Positions 42,225 through 57,100 are shown, numbered from the stretch's first letter. The stretch: DNA of 64,000 bases from Molanna angustata (GCA_963576475.1 OY754978.1:9856299-9920298), one strand, 5' to 3'. Numbers and translations are program-made. The notes: generated by a model not told the origin, from the letters alone.

Positions 42225-42560
42225 TTTTTTAAACGGCGCTGGCCGATTTACTAATGATATTAATAACAATTAAGCACTACAAATAATAACACTCAATTAT
42301 TATTATTACCATTATACACTTCCTCAAAAGAATTAGCAGATCAATGCGTAAATTGTAAATTATTTAAAAGAGCAAAATAAAATGCAACAAACGCATCATC
42401 AAGCTTTCAATTGGGAATAGTTCACCCATCCAGATACTTAACATATCAAAGGATTAGGTTCTGAGGAGGTCTCTATACTACCTAACAACCCTACTGATTC
42501 CCGAATATTAACGTTTAAAAAATCTTTAACGATTCTAATTAATTTTTAATTGTGTAACGA
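42225..42560. mobile_element. LINE-derived repeat, twin of 62825-63165
   Basis: About 330 bp nearly identical to 62825-63165, beginning GGCCGATTTACTAATGATAT. In the plus frame it reads LPNNPTDSRI..FKKSL, an ORF2-end-like phrase, while the left end matches a minus-oriented LINE tail (GTAAATCGGCCAGCGCCG). Orientation is therefore uncertain. Confidence 0.55.
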
Positions 42561-43043
42561 TTATTTTTCAAATATTTATTTATATATTTATTTATTTGTT
42601 TTTATTTTTAATTATTATTTTTTTACTTGTACAATGGCGGGTTTATTACCTTAAGGGGCAGAGTAAGGCAATGTTAGCAGGTCAAATGCAAACTTTGTTA
42701 CCTATTGTATGATAATGAACGTCTTTAAAGATTACAATCGTGTGCGCCCAAGTTAGTGTATTTGAATCGAGCGTTACATAAAATACTATGGTTTATCTGA
42801 TTTAACAAAAAAGTGAGAACAATGTGTGAAAAAGTATCGAGCCAATGTTCAAATTTATAAAATACCTATCATTTAAAAAAAAACAATAATGTTTCTAAGC
42901 CTGAAAAGTTTTGAGTTATTGATGAAAATCTGACAAAACAGGTTTTATTAAAAAAATATTACTATAAAAGTACACTCCTAAAAGAAAAAAGTACATTTCT
43001 ATTATAGTTTTCGGGTATAAAAAATACAACAGGCAACAATAAC

Positions 43044-43673
43044 ATCTCACATAGTTCAGCAATGAGGTTCCCCACCCATCCTGAATGTAGTCCCTTATTG
43101 ATGTTAGGCCGGTGTGTAGGAAACACGCATGTGTTGTGTTTGTTTTCATAAGGTTATGCATATCCTCATACCCATCGCTGGTTACCCATATTGTGGGTAT
43201 GCCGTGATGGTATGTATGAATGAATTTTACGTCATACAATGATAATAAAAACTTATAATATAGAATTAAATAATTAATATTTTATTAGGTAGGCCCTGAA
43301 TAATATTCATTAGAAAAAACGCGACAAATTTTTAAACAATTATGTATTCTTTGGAGAGAATCGAAGTATACCTGTCTCGCTCTATTGCATTCAAAACCTA
43401 TTACAATTCTTGACAACCGCCATTTTGACGATTTATACCATACTCAAAAAAATTATAACAGAAATAATATTAATGATCATAGTAGCGATCCAAATATCAT
43501 TCATACCACCACGGCGTATTCCACAACGTGGGGTAACCAGCGATCGGCGTGCGGGTGTGCATTACAATAAAAAGGGAGGCACGGTATATGCGTGTAGGTA
43601 TACCCACACACCAGTATCGTCTCACCTAAAAAGGCAACATTCAGAATGGGTGGTGAACCTCATTGCTGAGATC
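43044..43673. mobile_element. Large foldback element, ~630 bp
   Basis: Imperfect arms of about 180 bp (43044-43225 and 43496-43673) share AATGAGGTTC(C/A)CCACCCAT, CGCTGGTTACCC and CCGTGATGGTATG with its inverse. The central part carries family F (GAGAGAATCGAAGTATACCT). Confidence 0.7.
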
Positions 43674-44689
43674 CAATTGTATTATTTTGAACTTTTCACC
43701 TTTCTCTTCTTGAACTCCTTATTTACCTAATCCTCTTCCTATAGTGCATTAATTTTACTTAAAAATTATTTTATAAAAATATCTAAATATACTTTATTTA
43801 TTTATTTAATTTTTACTCAATTTATTTTTTTCCCAAGAAAATAATCAATATGTCCTTGTAACAAGTATATATTCAAAGCGCCCTTGAGGTGAGTTTATCA
43901 CAGAAACGGCGCTATATAAATCATCCCAATTTATTATTATATACATCCTCATACATTCCCTAAACTAAGCATAAATGCTTAGATAAATGAAAAAAAAACA
44001 ATATGTTTATATTTTTTCTTGTTAATGTAGTAAAACCTGATTTGTATTTATGTCGAATAAACTGTTGTTTTACACTAAATAAATATACCTACTAGATTAT
44101 ATTGACTTTCTTTTTATTTATATCTATCTTATTGATATGCATCAAGTGCACCAAGATTGGTTTATTACCATAAGGCGATTTCATACAACCAATCCGAGCA
44201 ACGTGAAGTCTCTAGAGTTAATTTGGAATATTTAAAAGAATAGAAATAGTACAAATAAAAAAAATAAAACTGATCAAAGTAATGAGAATAGGAATGGGGG
44301 AACGGAAGGATGTGGAAGAAATATTTGTATAGACTGAGATGATGAATCATCAGCAGATCGTCATTGTGCTTGGAAAGAAGAGCTTAAAACTTTTGTAGTG
44401 TTTATGGGGATAGCTAGTGTGGACCGTGATATGAAAGAAATATGATATCACAACACAATATAGTAATGACAGAAGATGAATGTTACGATGATCTTTGGCT
44501 AAAGGAATTATATTTCTACATCAATCATATTGATGAATTACATTTATAAACATTACTTTTTAATTGGAACATACAATATATTTACATCCTCTTAATCTAT
44601 GTAAATATATGCTTATACGAAATCAGTCAAAGCAGGATTCGAACCCAACTTAAGATTTTTTTAATTCTCATCTACAATAGGTGCTATAT

Positions 44690-44866
44690 GAATTTTGATT
44701 TCACTTGCACCAAAAACAAGTTGGCACATTCTGAACAGTTATGATATTTATCGTATCACAGATACAGAATGAAAACGCAATTGAAAACTGTGTCTTAAAC
44801 GAGAATCGACGCCGGGACTTTTCTCTCAGGAGACGGATATTTTACTAACTGCGCCACAAAGGCCAA
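44690..44866 (-). mobile_element. tRNA-derived SINE, second family
   Basis: On the minus strand GGCCTTTGTGGCGCAGTTAG is an A box, then CCGTCTCCTGAGAG, and GTCGATTCTC is a B box. The body is GACACAGTTTTCAATTGCG, GATAAATATCATAACTG. A piece of the first SINE family abuts it at 44610-44665. Confidence 0.75.
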
Positions 44867-45096
44867 CACGTATCCAGCGCACTAGCCATCTAATATTTTA
44901 ATAATTCTTTGAATCATCCTGTGGTCTTTTTTGGGTTATTGCATACTTAGTATGCAATAACCCAAAAAAGATTTTACAAAAAAAGATTTTACAAAAAAGG
45001 TTATTTGGGTTATTGCATCACATATTTTTTTGTTTTTTGGCTGGGGGGGAGGGTAAAATAATTTGGAATTAAACAGTCAAATTTTTAAAAAGAAAT

Positions 45097-45102
45097 TTTA
45101 TT
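45097..45102 (-). terminator. Poly(A) signal of gene 4
   Basis: AATAAA on the minus strand, 28 bp past the TAG stop, in a 3' UTR conserved with gene 5. Confidence 0.6.
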
Positions 45103-45129
45103 ATAAAGTGTTAAAATTTGCTTTAGACC

Positions 45130-48100
45130 CTAATGATGTCCGTGACCTCCATGATCTCCATGACCTCCATGACCTCCATGACTTCCATGTCCTCCATGTC
45201 CTCCATGTCCTCCGTGTCCGTGCTCTAGAAAATAAAATAAAACAATTTAAGAGTTATAGACAATAATCACATAAAATGTAAAATATGTCCATAGCTGAAG
45301 TTTACGTAACTGACGTTTCGTTTTGCACTGTAGGTAATACGCAAATGAAATTTAATCTCCCCTGAAGTCTTAACTTGGATTGCTAAATCCAACGATTTCA
45401 GGGCCAAGTCAAATACCGGCCCTTAAACAATCCATAGTGGCTTATCTATAATGCCCTTACTCTTGGTAAATGAATATTTTATGTAATATTATTGAAGCTG
45501 TTGGTTTTTCCCAAATAAAAATAAAAAATATCGCACTATTGTACATCTATTATCCACGTCATACAATAATTCATGTTGCTATTTTAATTCGCTTCTCCAA
45601 AATGTACACTATTATTTTATTTATTAAATAACAAGAAATTGTATTCATTGTTGAATATTTTCGAAACCAAAAATTAAATAAAAATATATTGTCATGTCCT
45701 TACCAAAACCATGTCCATGACCGCCTTGTGGTCCATGATCTGTAAAAAATAAAAAAAATTGAAATAATTATTTTTCCATTTAATAAATCATTAAATTATG
45801 CATTTTTTTACTCTTATACTCTTTACTCTTATACGTAATGGTTAAAATGAAGGCACCTGAACAGTGAAAAAATTGGATTGGACGATGTATGTATACAATG
45901 ATAAAAAGGTTGAACATTCCTGATTGATGAGTGAGTGATAAGTGGCTTACTATGATCGCAGTTTCAATGTGAATGTGCATTTAAAGTGTAATAATTGCAC
46001 TCTTCCATTCGTGGAGCTCAGAACGATGACACTTTCAGTAAATAACCTTGTTTCATAGACTCATAAATTAAGTAATAGTGGCCTTGAAGTGAACGACGCT
46101 TTGTAAATTATTATTTTGAATGGTGATGTAATAGTATAGCGTAGGGCACTTATACATACTATCGCAATCGACAATTGGATCTCATGTGTTACATGCAACT
46201 AGTTATTTTGAATGGTGGTGCACGATTGTTTAACTCAAAATAGTACAATATAATGTAATATATTGTATAATTATCAGCAAACAACTTTGTGGGCTACGCA
46301 GGGCACTTGTGTGATGCCTGTGCAAACCGTCCCCCTCTCCTTGGAAATTTCTCAAGTTATTTGCCGTAATAAATTAAGCATTGATTACCGAATCTTCACG
46401 AAGCGGCGAGCTTCGTCTTTCTATGAAACTGTCACTAGACCTTAGAATAAACCATATTTAACATTTACCAGTGTTGGATGAGCTGTCACAGTTGATAAAC
46501 GCGAATATTTCAGCATAAAAAATAGTATATACCTAGTGTGAAAAATTATACAACTTTGAAAATAACATGTTAAGATATATAATTTATTTGAAAAATGTGA
46601 TCAAACGCGAAAACATAATAAACATATTCCTAACCTCAAATAGCAAATGTGTTGATAACATTTCTCCTTCAACCAATTTCCATTCAATTTATAAAGCAAC
46701 TCGCTCACGCGAGTCGCTATATCATTGAGCCATTACTAAACCTAACCGAAAATTATACGGAAATTATAGTATGATGCGTACGTTAATCTCAATTTCCCAT
46801 AATTTTTTGGTTAGGTTCAGTTATTGTTTATAATAGTGAATTATCAAATAGCGACTCGCGTGAGCGAGTTGCATTATAAATTTATTGGAAATTGGATACA
46901 AGAAAAAAATCATATCAGCACCTTTGTTATTTGAGGTTATGAATAAGTATATTCTGTATTCGCATTTGATCACATTTCACAAATAATTAAAATTTCTCAA
47001 CATATTATTGACGTATTTGTATACATACATTTTTAATAGTACTTAATATTTTTTGTGTTAAAAGTTTTCGCGTTGAATGTCAACTTTGGCAGCTCTTCCG
47101 TACTTGGCAAAAATGAGCTGTGGTGTATTCTAAGGTCAAGTGAAATTGTCTACACATTGAAGGACCGCATTCCCCGTTCATCTAGCAAGTACCGCCTTTA
47201 ATACTCCATAACATCTTGGTGCATCACACTACGAAAATATTATTTTATCTATTTCAATTATCTTGTAATGTTTAAATAATAAATTGATTATGAAACGACT
47301 TTTAATATATAATCTTAAAGAATATTCTTTCCTTCTTTGACAACAGACAATCTATATTCAATAATAACTTATTAAATTGCAAAGTTCTGATTAATTAAAC
47401 AAATAAATAATTATCCCTTATTATTACATATTATATAAAGTATCATACCGTTTCCAAATCCACCATGTCCTCCATGTCCTGCATGTCCGAAATCTGGACC
47501 ACGCTCTGAAAGGAATTAAAAGAAATAAATCACTTTATTAAATAAATTTTATTTTAGTATACTTTGTATCCTCCTGAGGAAGGGAACTTTGTTCTCGTAA
47601 CATGTAGAGGAATTTTTATTCATTTGAATAAAAAATATAATTGTAGTGGTGTACACAAAGTTGTGTTTTATTTCATTTAATTATTTCAAAATGATACCAC
47701 AAAGTAAAAAACAATCGTTTGTCGATGATGAAATAAATCACATTTAACAATACATATTGTTTTGAAAACTGTATAATATAAAGCTGTTGATAGTTCAATA
47801 AAACCACTACTTAGTTATGTGATACGACACCACTCCCCTTCTATGTATGCTATGGCGCGCGATGCCATAGTCAGTCAGGACTAACGTTTTCACTAGAAAA
47901 TACAATGATAAATTTAAGCTGACGATTATATTTTCTGAACGAGGATATTTGTCTGCAATAAATATACCAACTAGTGTAACTAGCTCAACAAAGGCTTGTC
48001 TAGATCATATACATACACTTTAAAACAAAGGCTGATATTGTTAAGACAAGGAATTTGTTAAATAATTTTTTTATTTAAATATTTTACTATGAAAACTTGA

Positions 48101-51100
48101 TAATTATTCAATGGCATTTTATGAATGTGATGTGCCTTTTTACCAATTTGAAAATAACAATTTCAAATTTGATGTTTCCTGATCTTGGGGTCACTTTGAA
48201 ATATTTGAAAGTTAAAAAAAATCATAAGCACTATTCAGATATCCTTCAAAATCTAATGGGGTCTAAATGAGTATCTGATATACAAATTTGCAAAAATTTG
48301 AAATGAATCGAATGAGTACTTTATTGATAAAGTAAAAAAAACGTCGTATATAGCACACAATACATAGAAGAAAACACAGATACATTGTGATAAAACTTTC
48401 AGAATACAATCTCAGCATGATACTAGTTTGATAATCTGCAATAAAAAAATTGCGAAATCATATCCCGACTATATCCCTTTGGGTTATTAAGGAGTAAATG
48501 TTGAACATCTATAATAGGCATGGCGTAGAACTTATGGTTTTATGAACTAAAGTTAATGATGTTTTTTTGACAAATTTGGAAATATCTCAAATCAGATAAT
48601 TTTATGTGTGTTTTCCTTAATCTACTATAAATATATATATTTCCGTGTTGTCTCTACTGAGATATTATTTGTCAAGAAATAAAAAAAACACTTGATTGAT
48701 TCCAGGTTTGCGTATATATACTCGATCATATTATAATTATTCGTTTTACTAAAGTTCAGTCCAGAAAGATGAAATTTAAGAGATATATGAAAATAAATTG
48801 TACATAGAGACAACACAAGAACATTATTAATAAAATTGTATTTAAATATGATTTAATAAATATACTCACCATTCTTGAAACCATCGTGACCGTGACCATA
48901 TGTATATGCTGTAAAAAAATAAATAAAAAAATAAATCATCACCCAAAAATTTAAACCCCTGTTACCCCACATAGTGGGATTTTGCCATGAATTTATTTTT
49001 AGTACAGTTTTAATAATTATATTTTCATTATTAAATATGATATGTTCGAATATTTTTGTACTATTATACATATAACGAAAACATTTTATTTTTATTCCCT
49101 CTCGGGAGTCAATTATGTTTTAAGGTATTTTTTTAACATCTCAATAAGAACGAAATTGGAACGATTTTAACCAACTTCGTCTCTATTGAGATGTTGAAGA
49201 TTTGTCATTAACGGGGTATTTCAACCATCGCTATAATTGAGTAGCGTTAAAATCGTAAAATAGTCGAGAGATCAACCAAATTTACCAATTTCCTTAGGAA
49301 GTTTTTCCAACTGTCGATTTGTTCAGGAGAACTTTGTTCTCTTAACATATCGACAATGATATCATTTAATGATTCGGCGGATATTTTGTGGTAGTATAAA
49401 CCATTTTTGAATTATTAATTAGCTATAAACCACTTGTTTTTTGAGTCACTTCGCGACATGTTTCGGAAGCGCTGTCCTTCCATCGACCGGCGTGTCGAGA
49501 CTAGTCGAGAGTCTCGACACGCCGGTCGATGGAAGGACAGCGCTTCCGAAACGTCGCGAAGTGACTCAAAAAACAAGTGGTTTATAGCTAATTAATAATT
49601 CAAAAATGGTTTATATCGACAATGTATCAAGCCAGAATACGCGAGAATTGTATGGAGAGGTCTACTTTTTTCACGGCATTTCCAACTTTGAAGTCAAAAA
49701 ACACCAACTTAGAGGCTTCGCAGCATATATGTTCCATACACGGATTTACTCAGAATTCGGAGTAGAACATTTCGTGTGTCTGTGTGTGTGTCTGTGTGTG
49801 TGTCTGTGTGTGTGTGTGTGTCTGTGTGTGTGTGTCTGTGTGTGTGTCCGTCCCCCCCTTATAACTTTTGATCCGCTCAATTTACAGAGCCCAAAATTTC
49901 AGAATATATAAACAGTTATAGGCCTACAAAACTTTTATACTCAGAATTTTGAATTTTTGTTTCAGTCAGGGGTTATCAACTTTTGAATTTTTATTTTATT
50001 TTTCCATATATCTCAGAAACCATAAAAGGTAGAACGTTGAAAATTGGTACAAACATAGAAAAATACAAAATCTCAAGTAAGTTTTTCAAAAAAATTCCAG
50101 GGTTTCTCAAACATTTTTTATTAAGAAAAATATTTTTTTAAGGTTAATTTATGAGTTTAACTGCCTATATTTCCAAAACTTATACAATTATCGAAAAAAG
50201 CCGAAACACCCCAATTAGATAATTTAATTTTCTATAAAAAATATTAAAATTGTAGTAGGAGATCTCAATTTTTTTTCAATAATTTTTTTAAAAATTGAAT
50301 TTAGTGACGACATCGCTTCATACATTTTGTATGGCAGTCGCCTATACATAATATGTAAGAAGATTTAATAGTTTGATACTTCATCTCCAAACATACATAC
50401 CATCATGCTATTTTCATATTCTGGGTAGGAAAAACGGAACTTCCTCCATACTATCCTATCTTGACATACATACCTACATATGTTGTATAGAAAACAAAAT
50501 ATCTGCAATATTCAATAATTTGTATTTATGGGTTTATAGTTTGGTACATATTCTTCAACTATACATACTATCGCTATCGACAGTTGGATCTCATGTGTTA
50601 CATGCAACTAGTTTAGAAAACTTTTGGTTTCTTCCACCAGGTGTTACTTTGGAATAAAATTATATTTTTATTGCTTCAATATTTGAACGCGTTATCAGAG
50701 CTATTTAATTTAATTTATTATTTATGTATTTTATACATAATGTGTTTCATATTTACTATATGTATACAAAACTAAAAAATACTTGGCTGAATGCTAAAAA
50801 ATAGTTTTAGCGCTATCTGTCGGATAATGTGAAAAGTTTTTTATTGGATAATGTATAAAAACGAATTGCAAAAATATTATGTAGGTACCTATATATTATA
50901 ATAATAAATTCATAATCAAATACGCATACCTTCCTGATTGATAAAATATAATTAACATTATTTGATATTATAAATAAGAATTAAATATAAATATACCAAT
51001 CCGAATATTAAAATGCTAAATAAATAAAAATATTATTATATTCGATGTTTCGATGTTTTCAAGGTCAAAGTACAATGTGTGATGCTTCGTTTCTTGTAAG

Positions 51101-54100
51101 TGTGTATTATAAGTAATACGCTTCATGTCACACACACACACACACGCACAGGCTCGCGAAGAGTCTTTACGCAACGATTATTATCAAATTCAAATGCTCA
51201 TTCTTTGGTTAGTTTTGGTTTATTTACAATAATAATAGCGACACATTCGCTTATAAGTCGAAATCATTCAATATATAAAGCGCTATTATTATTACAAAAC
51301 AAACCTAACCTAACCTACAAATGTATAGCCAGTATACACGATAATGCTACTCTAAGATTCTATATTATTATTATTATTATTATAAGAATATTTCAATTAT
51401 TTTGTCAGTCGTCGCGTCGCGTATTGAGGTATCGACAGTATAAATCAAGGCTTTTTTCATATACCTAGTTTAAATTTTTAGAAGCAGACTATTATGATTG
51501 ACATGAACATGATGCGACGTATATTATATGCATTACCTATAATAGGTACCTATACTGACATATTACTATACCTACTTTGTGTGTTTTTAGCAGTTTTTAG
51601 TCTGTACTGTATCTTTGAGACAATAGATAGACATAAAGGCCATGTAATGAGGCTGACAATTAGAGAAGCAATACAAAAATATCATAAATAAAATGGCAGA
51701 AAATTATACATAATTCGCTGAACTACACAAAATATTTTATTTTAGCTCGCTACGTCTGCTTGTATATTTTTTTTATACCTAAGTATAATATATTTTTCTA
51801 ATAGGTAGTTTGTTTAGACGAGTTGGTGGCTAAGCGGCTAGCGCGATGGATTATTATAGTATAGATTCGGATCTCGGCATGACTAGGGCTGCCATCCGTC
51901 CGGTACAGTTGAAATTTATCTTCTTGGCCTAAGTACATCGAATTTCGCAGTAGTTTACATATAGCACAATAATTATTTTAGGGAATATTTTAGGGAACTA
52001 GAACAGAAATAAACTGTATACAATATTCCCTGACCAAGAATCTAATGTCGCTAACACCAATTCCGTCATTATTCTACAATACTCGTAAAATTAAAAAAAT
52101 CCTAGTAATGTAATAAATGATGAAAATGTTGACAAAATTGTACTATCATTACCTACTTATCCAACTGTCGATTCGTTCATGAGAATTCAATTCTCTGAAT
52201 GAATCGACATTATAAAGCCAAGATGCGTGTACGAAGGTACATTTTGTATGGCATAGTGGACTTTTTGCATGCTAATAGCACCAACTAGAGGCCTCGCAGC
52301 ATATATGTTCCCATACATGGATTTACTCAGAATTTACTCACACCCCAACTAGATAATTTAATTTTCTATAAAATATATAAAATTGTAGAAGTACATCTCA
52401 ATTTTTTTTAACAATTTTTATAAAAATTGAATTTAGTGACGACATTGTTTCATACAATTTGTATGGCAGTCGTCTACACATAATATATAAGAAGACTTAA
52501 TTGTTTGATACTAATCTCCAAACATACATACAATCATGCTGTTTTCATATTCTGGGTAGGATCAAAGGACTGACCTTCATACTATCCTATCTTGACATAC
52601 ATACCTTGGTACATGTGTTGTATAGAAAACCAAATATCTTAATAGAGACGAAGTTGGAATATTTATTGTATGAGAACCGGGAAATCAAGGCACCTACAGG
52701 GCTTACGACCTGTCATCGGCTGGTTTACGTGATCACTTTATGCGCTTGCGCAACGTTCACCAATTATGCCTTTTAATGAGATCCCTATCAATTCAATTTT
52801 GAAAGTTCTATATATTGTAATACTGAAATTCTTTTCGCTTGAAAATAAGGAATTTTTACTACAGCCATCTATGGGTGAAATTATGAACAACAATCTTATT
52901 ATTTTTATTTATTTTGTTGGAACGCCATCTATTGAGAGAATTGGTTTTTTTGTAAATAATGAAAGCCACAATTCTTATATCTGAGGTGACAATGCATTTT
53001 TCGCATAGAAGTCACCCCTGAATTGCGCCAGACTTATAAGGTCATTTTTGTCTTATTTACCTACTTGTACCAATGTGTAAGTAATCGAATATTTTTATTA
53101 TTGCATATGCGCAAACATTGGATTTTTTTCCCTGTCGGGAGTCAAAGATATTTTTTAACAGATTTTTAATTATCTCAATAGAGACGAAGTTGGAATATTT
53201 ATTGTATGAGAACCGGGAAATCAAGGCACCTACAGGGCTTACGACCTGTCATCGGCTGGTTTACGTGATCACTTTATGCGCTTGCGCAACGTTCACCAAT
53301 TATGCCTTTTAATGAGATCCCTATCAATTCAATTTTGAAAGTTCTATATATTGTAATACTGAAATTCTTTTCGCTTGAAAATAAGGAATTTTTACTACAG
53401 CCATCTATGGGTGAAATTATGAACAACAATCTTATTATTTTTATTTATTTTGTTGGAACGCCATCTATTGAGAGAATTGGTTTTTTTGTAAATAATGAAA
53501 GCCACAATTCTTATATCTGAGGTGACAAGACAAAAATGACCTTATAAGTCTGGCGCAATTCAGGGGTGACTTCTATGCGAAAAATGCATTGTCACCTCAG
53601 ATATAAGAATTGTGGCTTTCATTATTTACAAAAAAACCAATTCTCTCAATAGATGGCGTTCCAACAAAATAAATAAAAATAATAAGATTGTTGTTCATAA
53701 TTTCACCCATAGATGGCTGTAGTAAAAATTCCTTATTTTCAAGCGAAAAGAATTTCAGTATTACAATATATAGAACTTTCAAAATTGAATTGATAGGGAT
53801 CTCATTAAAAGGCATAATTGGTGAACGTTGCGCAAGCGCATAAAGTGATCACGTAAACCAGCCGATGACAGGTCGTAAGCCCTGTAGGTGCCTTGATTTC
53901 CCGGTTCTCATACAATAAATATTCCAACTTCGTCTCTATTGAGATAATTAAAAATCTGTTAAAAAATATCTTTGACTCCCGACAGGGAAAAAAATCCAAT
54001 GTTTGCGCATATGCAATAATAAAAATATTCAAATATCTTAAAATATTAAATAATTTGTATTTATGGGTGGGTTTATAGATTGGTACTTATTCTTCAACTG

Positions 54101-57100
54101 TACATACTATCACTATCGACAGTTGGATTTCATGTGTTACATGCAACTAGTTTAGGTACAAAATTTCCGTAGGTATACTTATTTTGTTATAAACTAGAAC
54201 AGAAATAAACTGTATACAATATTCCCTGACCATTAATCTAATGTGGCTAACACCAATTCCGTCATTATTCTACAATACTCGTAAAATTAAAAAAATCCTA
54301 TTTATAGTAATGTAATAAATGATGAAAATGTACGAGTATTGAACATAATAAATATATGTATATTTATTATGTTCCGGCTTATCTAATCGTCTGCGAGTGG
54401 TTTTAAAATAGTATTAAAAGGGCTTACTTAATAAAAAGATATTACCATTTATTATGCGAAGGAAAAAACGCTATGAATAAAGAATATATTTTTATTAAGT
54501 GCCTTGTCTGGTGTATTATGCATCGCTGAAAAACACGTACTTATTTTTTTTTGTACAACATGTTGTGAGGAGAGAGAGAGAGAGAGAGTGTGTGTAAGAG
54601 GAAGATAGAGTTCTCGGTCAAATGATGTCAGCGTTGTCAAGTAAGCTATTGTATGGGACAAATCGTATATACCGCTTATCGCTAGATGGCGTAACAAAAA
54701 ATGCAGGCTCGAATCTAATATTTTTTTAGTATCTGAATGAACCACCAATATGGCGCTGAAATCAGTGCATAAATGATTAATTTTTATAAAAAATGCAATA
54801 AATTGATCAAATATATTTTTGCAATAAAAATATTTTTAAATATTTTTGTTTGTATATCTCAATGATCTGTCGTTGTTAGTTTTATTTTATTTAAATAAAA
54901 TTCTAATAATGTCAGTGTTGTCTATTTCCTCCATGTTTAATGCTATATTTTATCAAATTATGATTACATAGCATTATTTTTTAGACTACATTTTAAGGAT
55001 ATTGTTCTTCTCCACATATATAATCAGACGAATTATTTTTATTAATTTGTGAAAAAAGCATGGTCAAACCAAATGCCTGCCACAACGTTTATTTTGTTAT
55101 TGTAATATCAGTTTGTAAATTGATTTTAAATATTTAATAATATTTTAAAAATAATTAAAAATACATAATTTTTATGAATCTAAAGTTTCATTGAGATCGA
55201 AAAATGTATACATCCTTGATCTACGCCCTTAAATATAATATTCTCATTTATTTTTATTAGATCGAAAAAATGATTATTTACATAATTAAATTTTACGTAA
55301 AAAAAACTGCGCGTCACATGAGGAGTAAAGTATTAAAACTACGACGCGTTTTTTAATGAATTATTCATATTCAATTACTCCTTAAAAGGATTTAGATGCT
55401 CAATTTTGAGGTCGTTGTTCGGTTAGGTGGTGTACGAATGCTCCCCGTTTTCTTACTACTCTATCCTGCGCCCTTCCTCAAAAACATTTCCTTTTGTTAA
55501 TATAATAATGTTTTTATTTGTACCTATATTTATTTGTTACTTCTTGTTTTGTATAATTTGTACACTGGCAGGTTTATTGCAAAACGTGAATTCCTTTCAA
55601 CCAACCAGAATATGTAAGTATAGAATTCAATGTGTACTATGACAATAAAATAATGACATGACAAAAATTAAAAAAAAAACATGATAAAGCAGAAAAAAAT
55701 TGAAAAAGACAAAAATAAGTTGAATATATATAAATGAACAGCTCATAGCAATGATAGGAAAACAGAAGGTTGAGGAGAGAAATAAGAAATAATGTATTAT
55801 AAGATAGATATTTTTGCTTTAGGTTTTTTTAGCTGACACAATATCAGTATTTAGACTATTCCATAGATGAAGAGCTAATAATATAAGTAACTACTATGAA
55901 TTGGAATAAAGTACGGTCAGAAGGTCTGAGTGGAGTGGTCGCCCATTAAATTATTTTTTTTTATTAAGTACAATTAAAATAAGTTTATTTAACTCTGTCT
56001 GTTTACACAATAAATTAAAATAAAAATATTTGAAAAAATAACTTACGGTCGGGGTATGGGCTGGTGGCGATCACAACAGCAGCCAGCATGAAGAAGAAGA
56101 AGAAGAACTGAAAGAATAAAAAAATAGGTACTCTTATTTTATTTTTTATTCTAAATTATACATCAAACACCACAAAATAAAATAATGCATAGGTAGCTAA
56201 TAAAAAGAGTACACAATTACGAACTCATAATATTACGAGAAATCTTATCAAAAGATGTTAGTTTACATATATTATTAAGGGGGGACTGCTGCCAACGTAC
56301 CTATTTTTCAATTTGATATACCATCATTATTTATTATCAAATTGTTTTGAAAAAAATAAGTTAGATAATTTGGGTATTAATTAAGAAAAATATTTCTTAA
56401 CTTTTTGATAATGTTCTGTATAAATTCTTGTAGAAAAATAATGGCATCACCCGATTTTCAACGTTTATCTTATATTTTTAATAAAATATAAGGCGTATTT
56501 CAATATATATTTTTTTTTAATAAAAAAATACATAGATATCTAGAAAAATATGATGTGACGTTGCATTTATGCTTCAGGTTTAGTAAATAAACCTAAAAAA
56601 ACATTTATTTTCCATTCAGCGCCATTGCGAAATAAAAGTTTTTTTGGTTTATTAACTTAACCTGACGCATTAATGCAACGTTACATCGTATTTTTCCAGA
56701 TATTTTGATCTTCTTCAATTTTTAAAAAAAATATAATGCTCCATACTTTATAGTTTTTTAAAAAATTTAAGATAAATGTTAAAAATTCGTGGTAAGCTTA
56801 TTATTTTCCTATAAGAATATATACAGAACATAATTAAATAGTTAAGGTATATATTTTTTTATTAATATCCAAACAAATTAGGCTATTTTTTTCAAAATGA
56901 TTCGTTTTGTAGAAATGATGCAAATTCAAATTAAAAAATAGGTACGTTGGCAGCAGTCGCTCTCTTAATTAAGTTTTACATTTGAAATTTAATGTTTGTA
57001 AATTAAGTTATATAAAAAGGTATGTTGTTAAGTTAATTAATATAGTTGATATAATAAGGTATTTTGTTAAGTTAATTAATATAATTGATATAATAAGGTA

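Larger units (their letters stand above)
52160..54150 (+). mobile_element. HINE/DINE-like element split by family B foldbacks
   Basis: 5' TCCAACTGTCGATTCG at 52160. It is internally deleted across the GT tract. The HINE sequence stops at 52640 after CAAATATCTTAA and resumes at about 54031 after the same CAAATATCTTAA. It ends ATCGACAGTTGGATTTCATG, TGTTACATGCAACTAG at 54150. Confidence 0.82.

Noticed and set aside
46263..46445. 60-aa plus-strand frame
   Set aside because: No recognisable motif, A+T-poor by chance, and antisense within an intron of gene 4. Insufficient support.
51300..51320. CCTAACCTAACCTA, like insect telomere repeat TTAGG
   Set aside because: Fewer than three units and embedded in unique sequence. 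Too short to mean an interstitial telomere.
51494..51691. 65-aa frame with a hydrophobic helix
   Set aside because: A single short frame with no splice context, no promoter and no family resemblance, within the TE-rich intron of gene 4. Antisense to the gene.
52501..54032. Pairs of identical 64-75-aa frames on both strands
   Set aside because: Identical only because the foldback modules are identical DNA; the sequence is non-coding in other family B copies.
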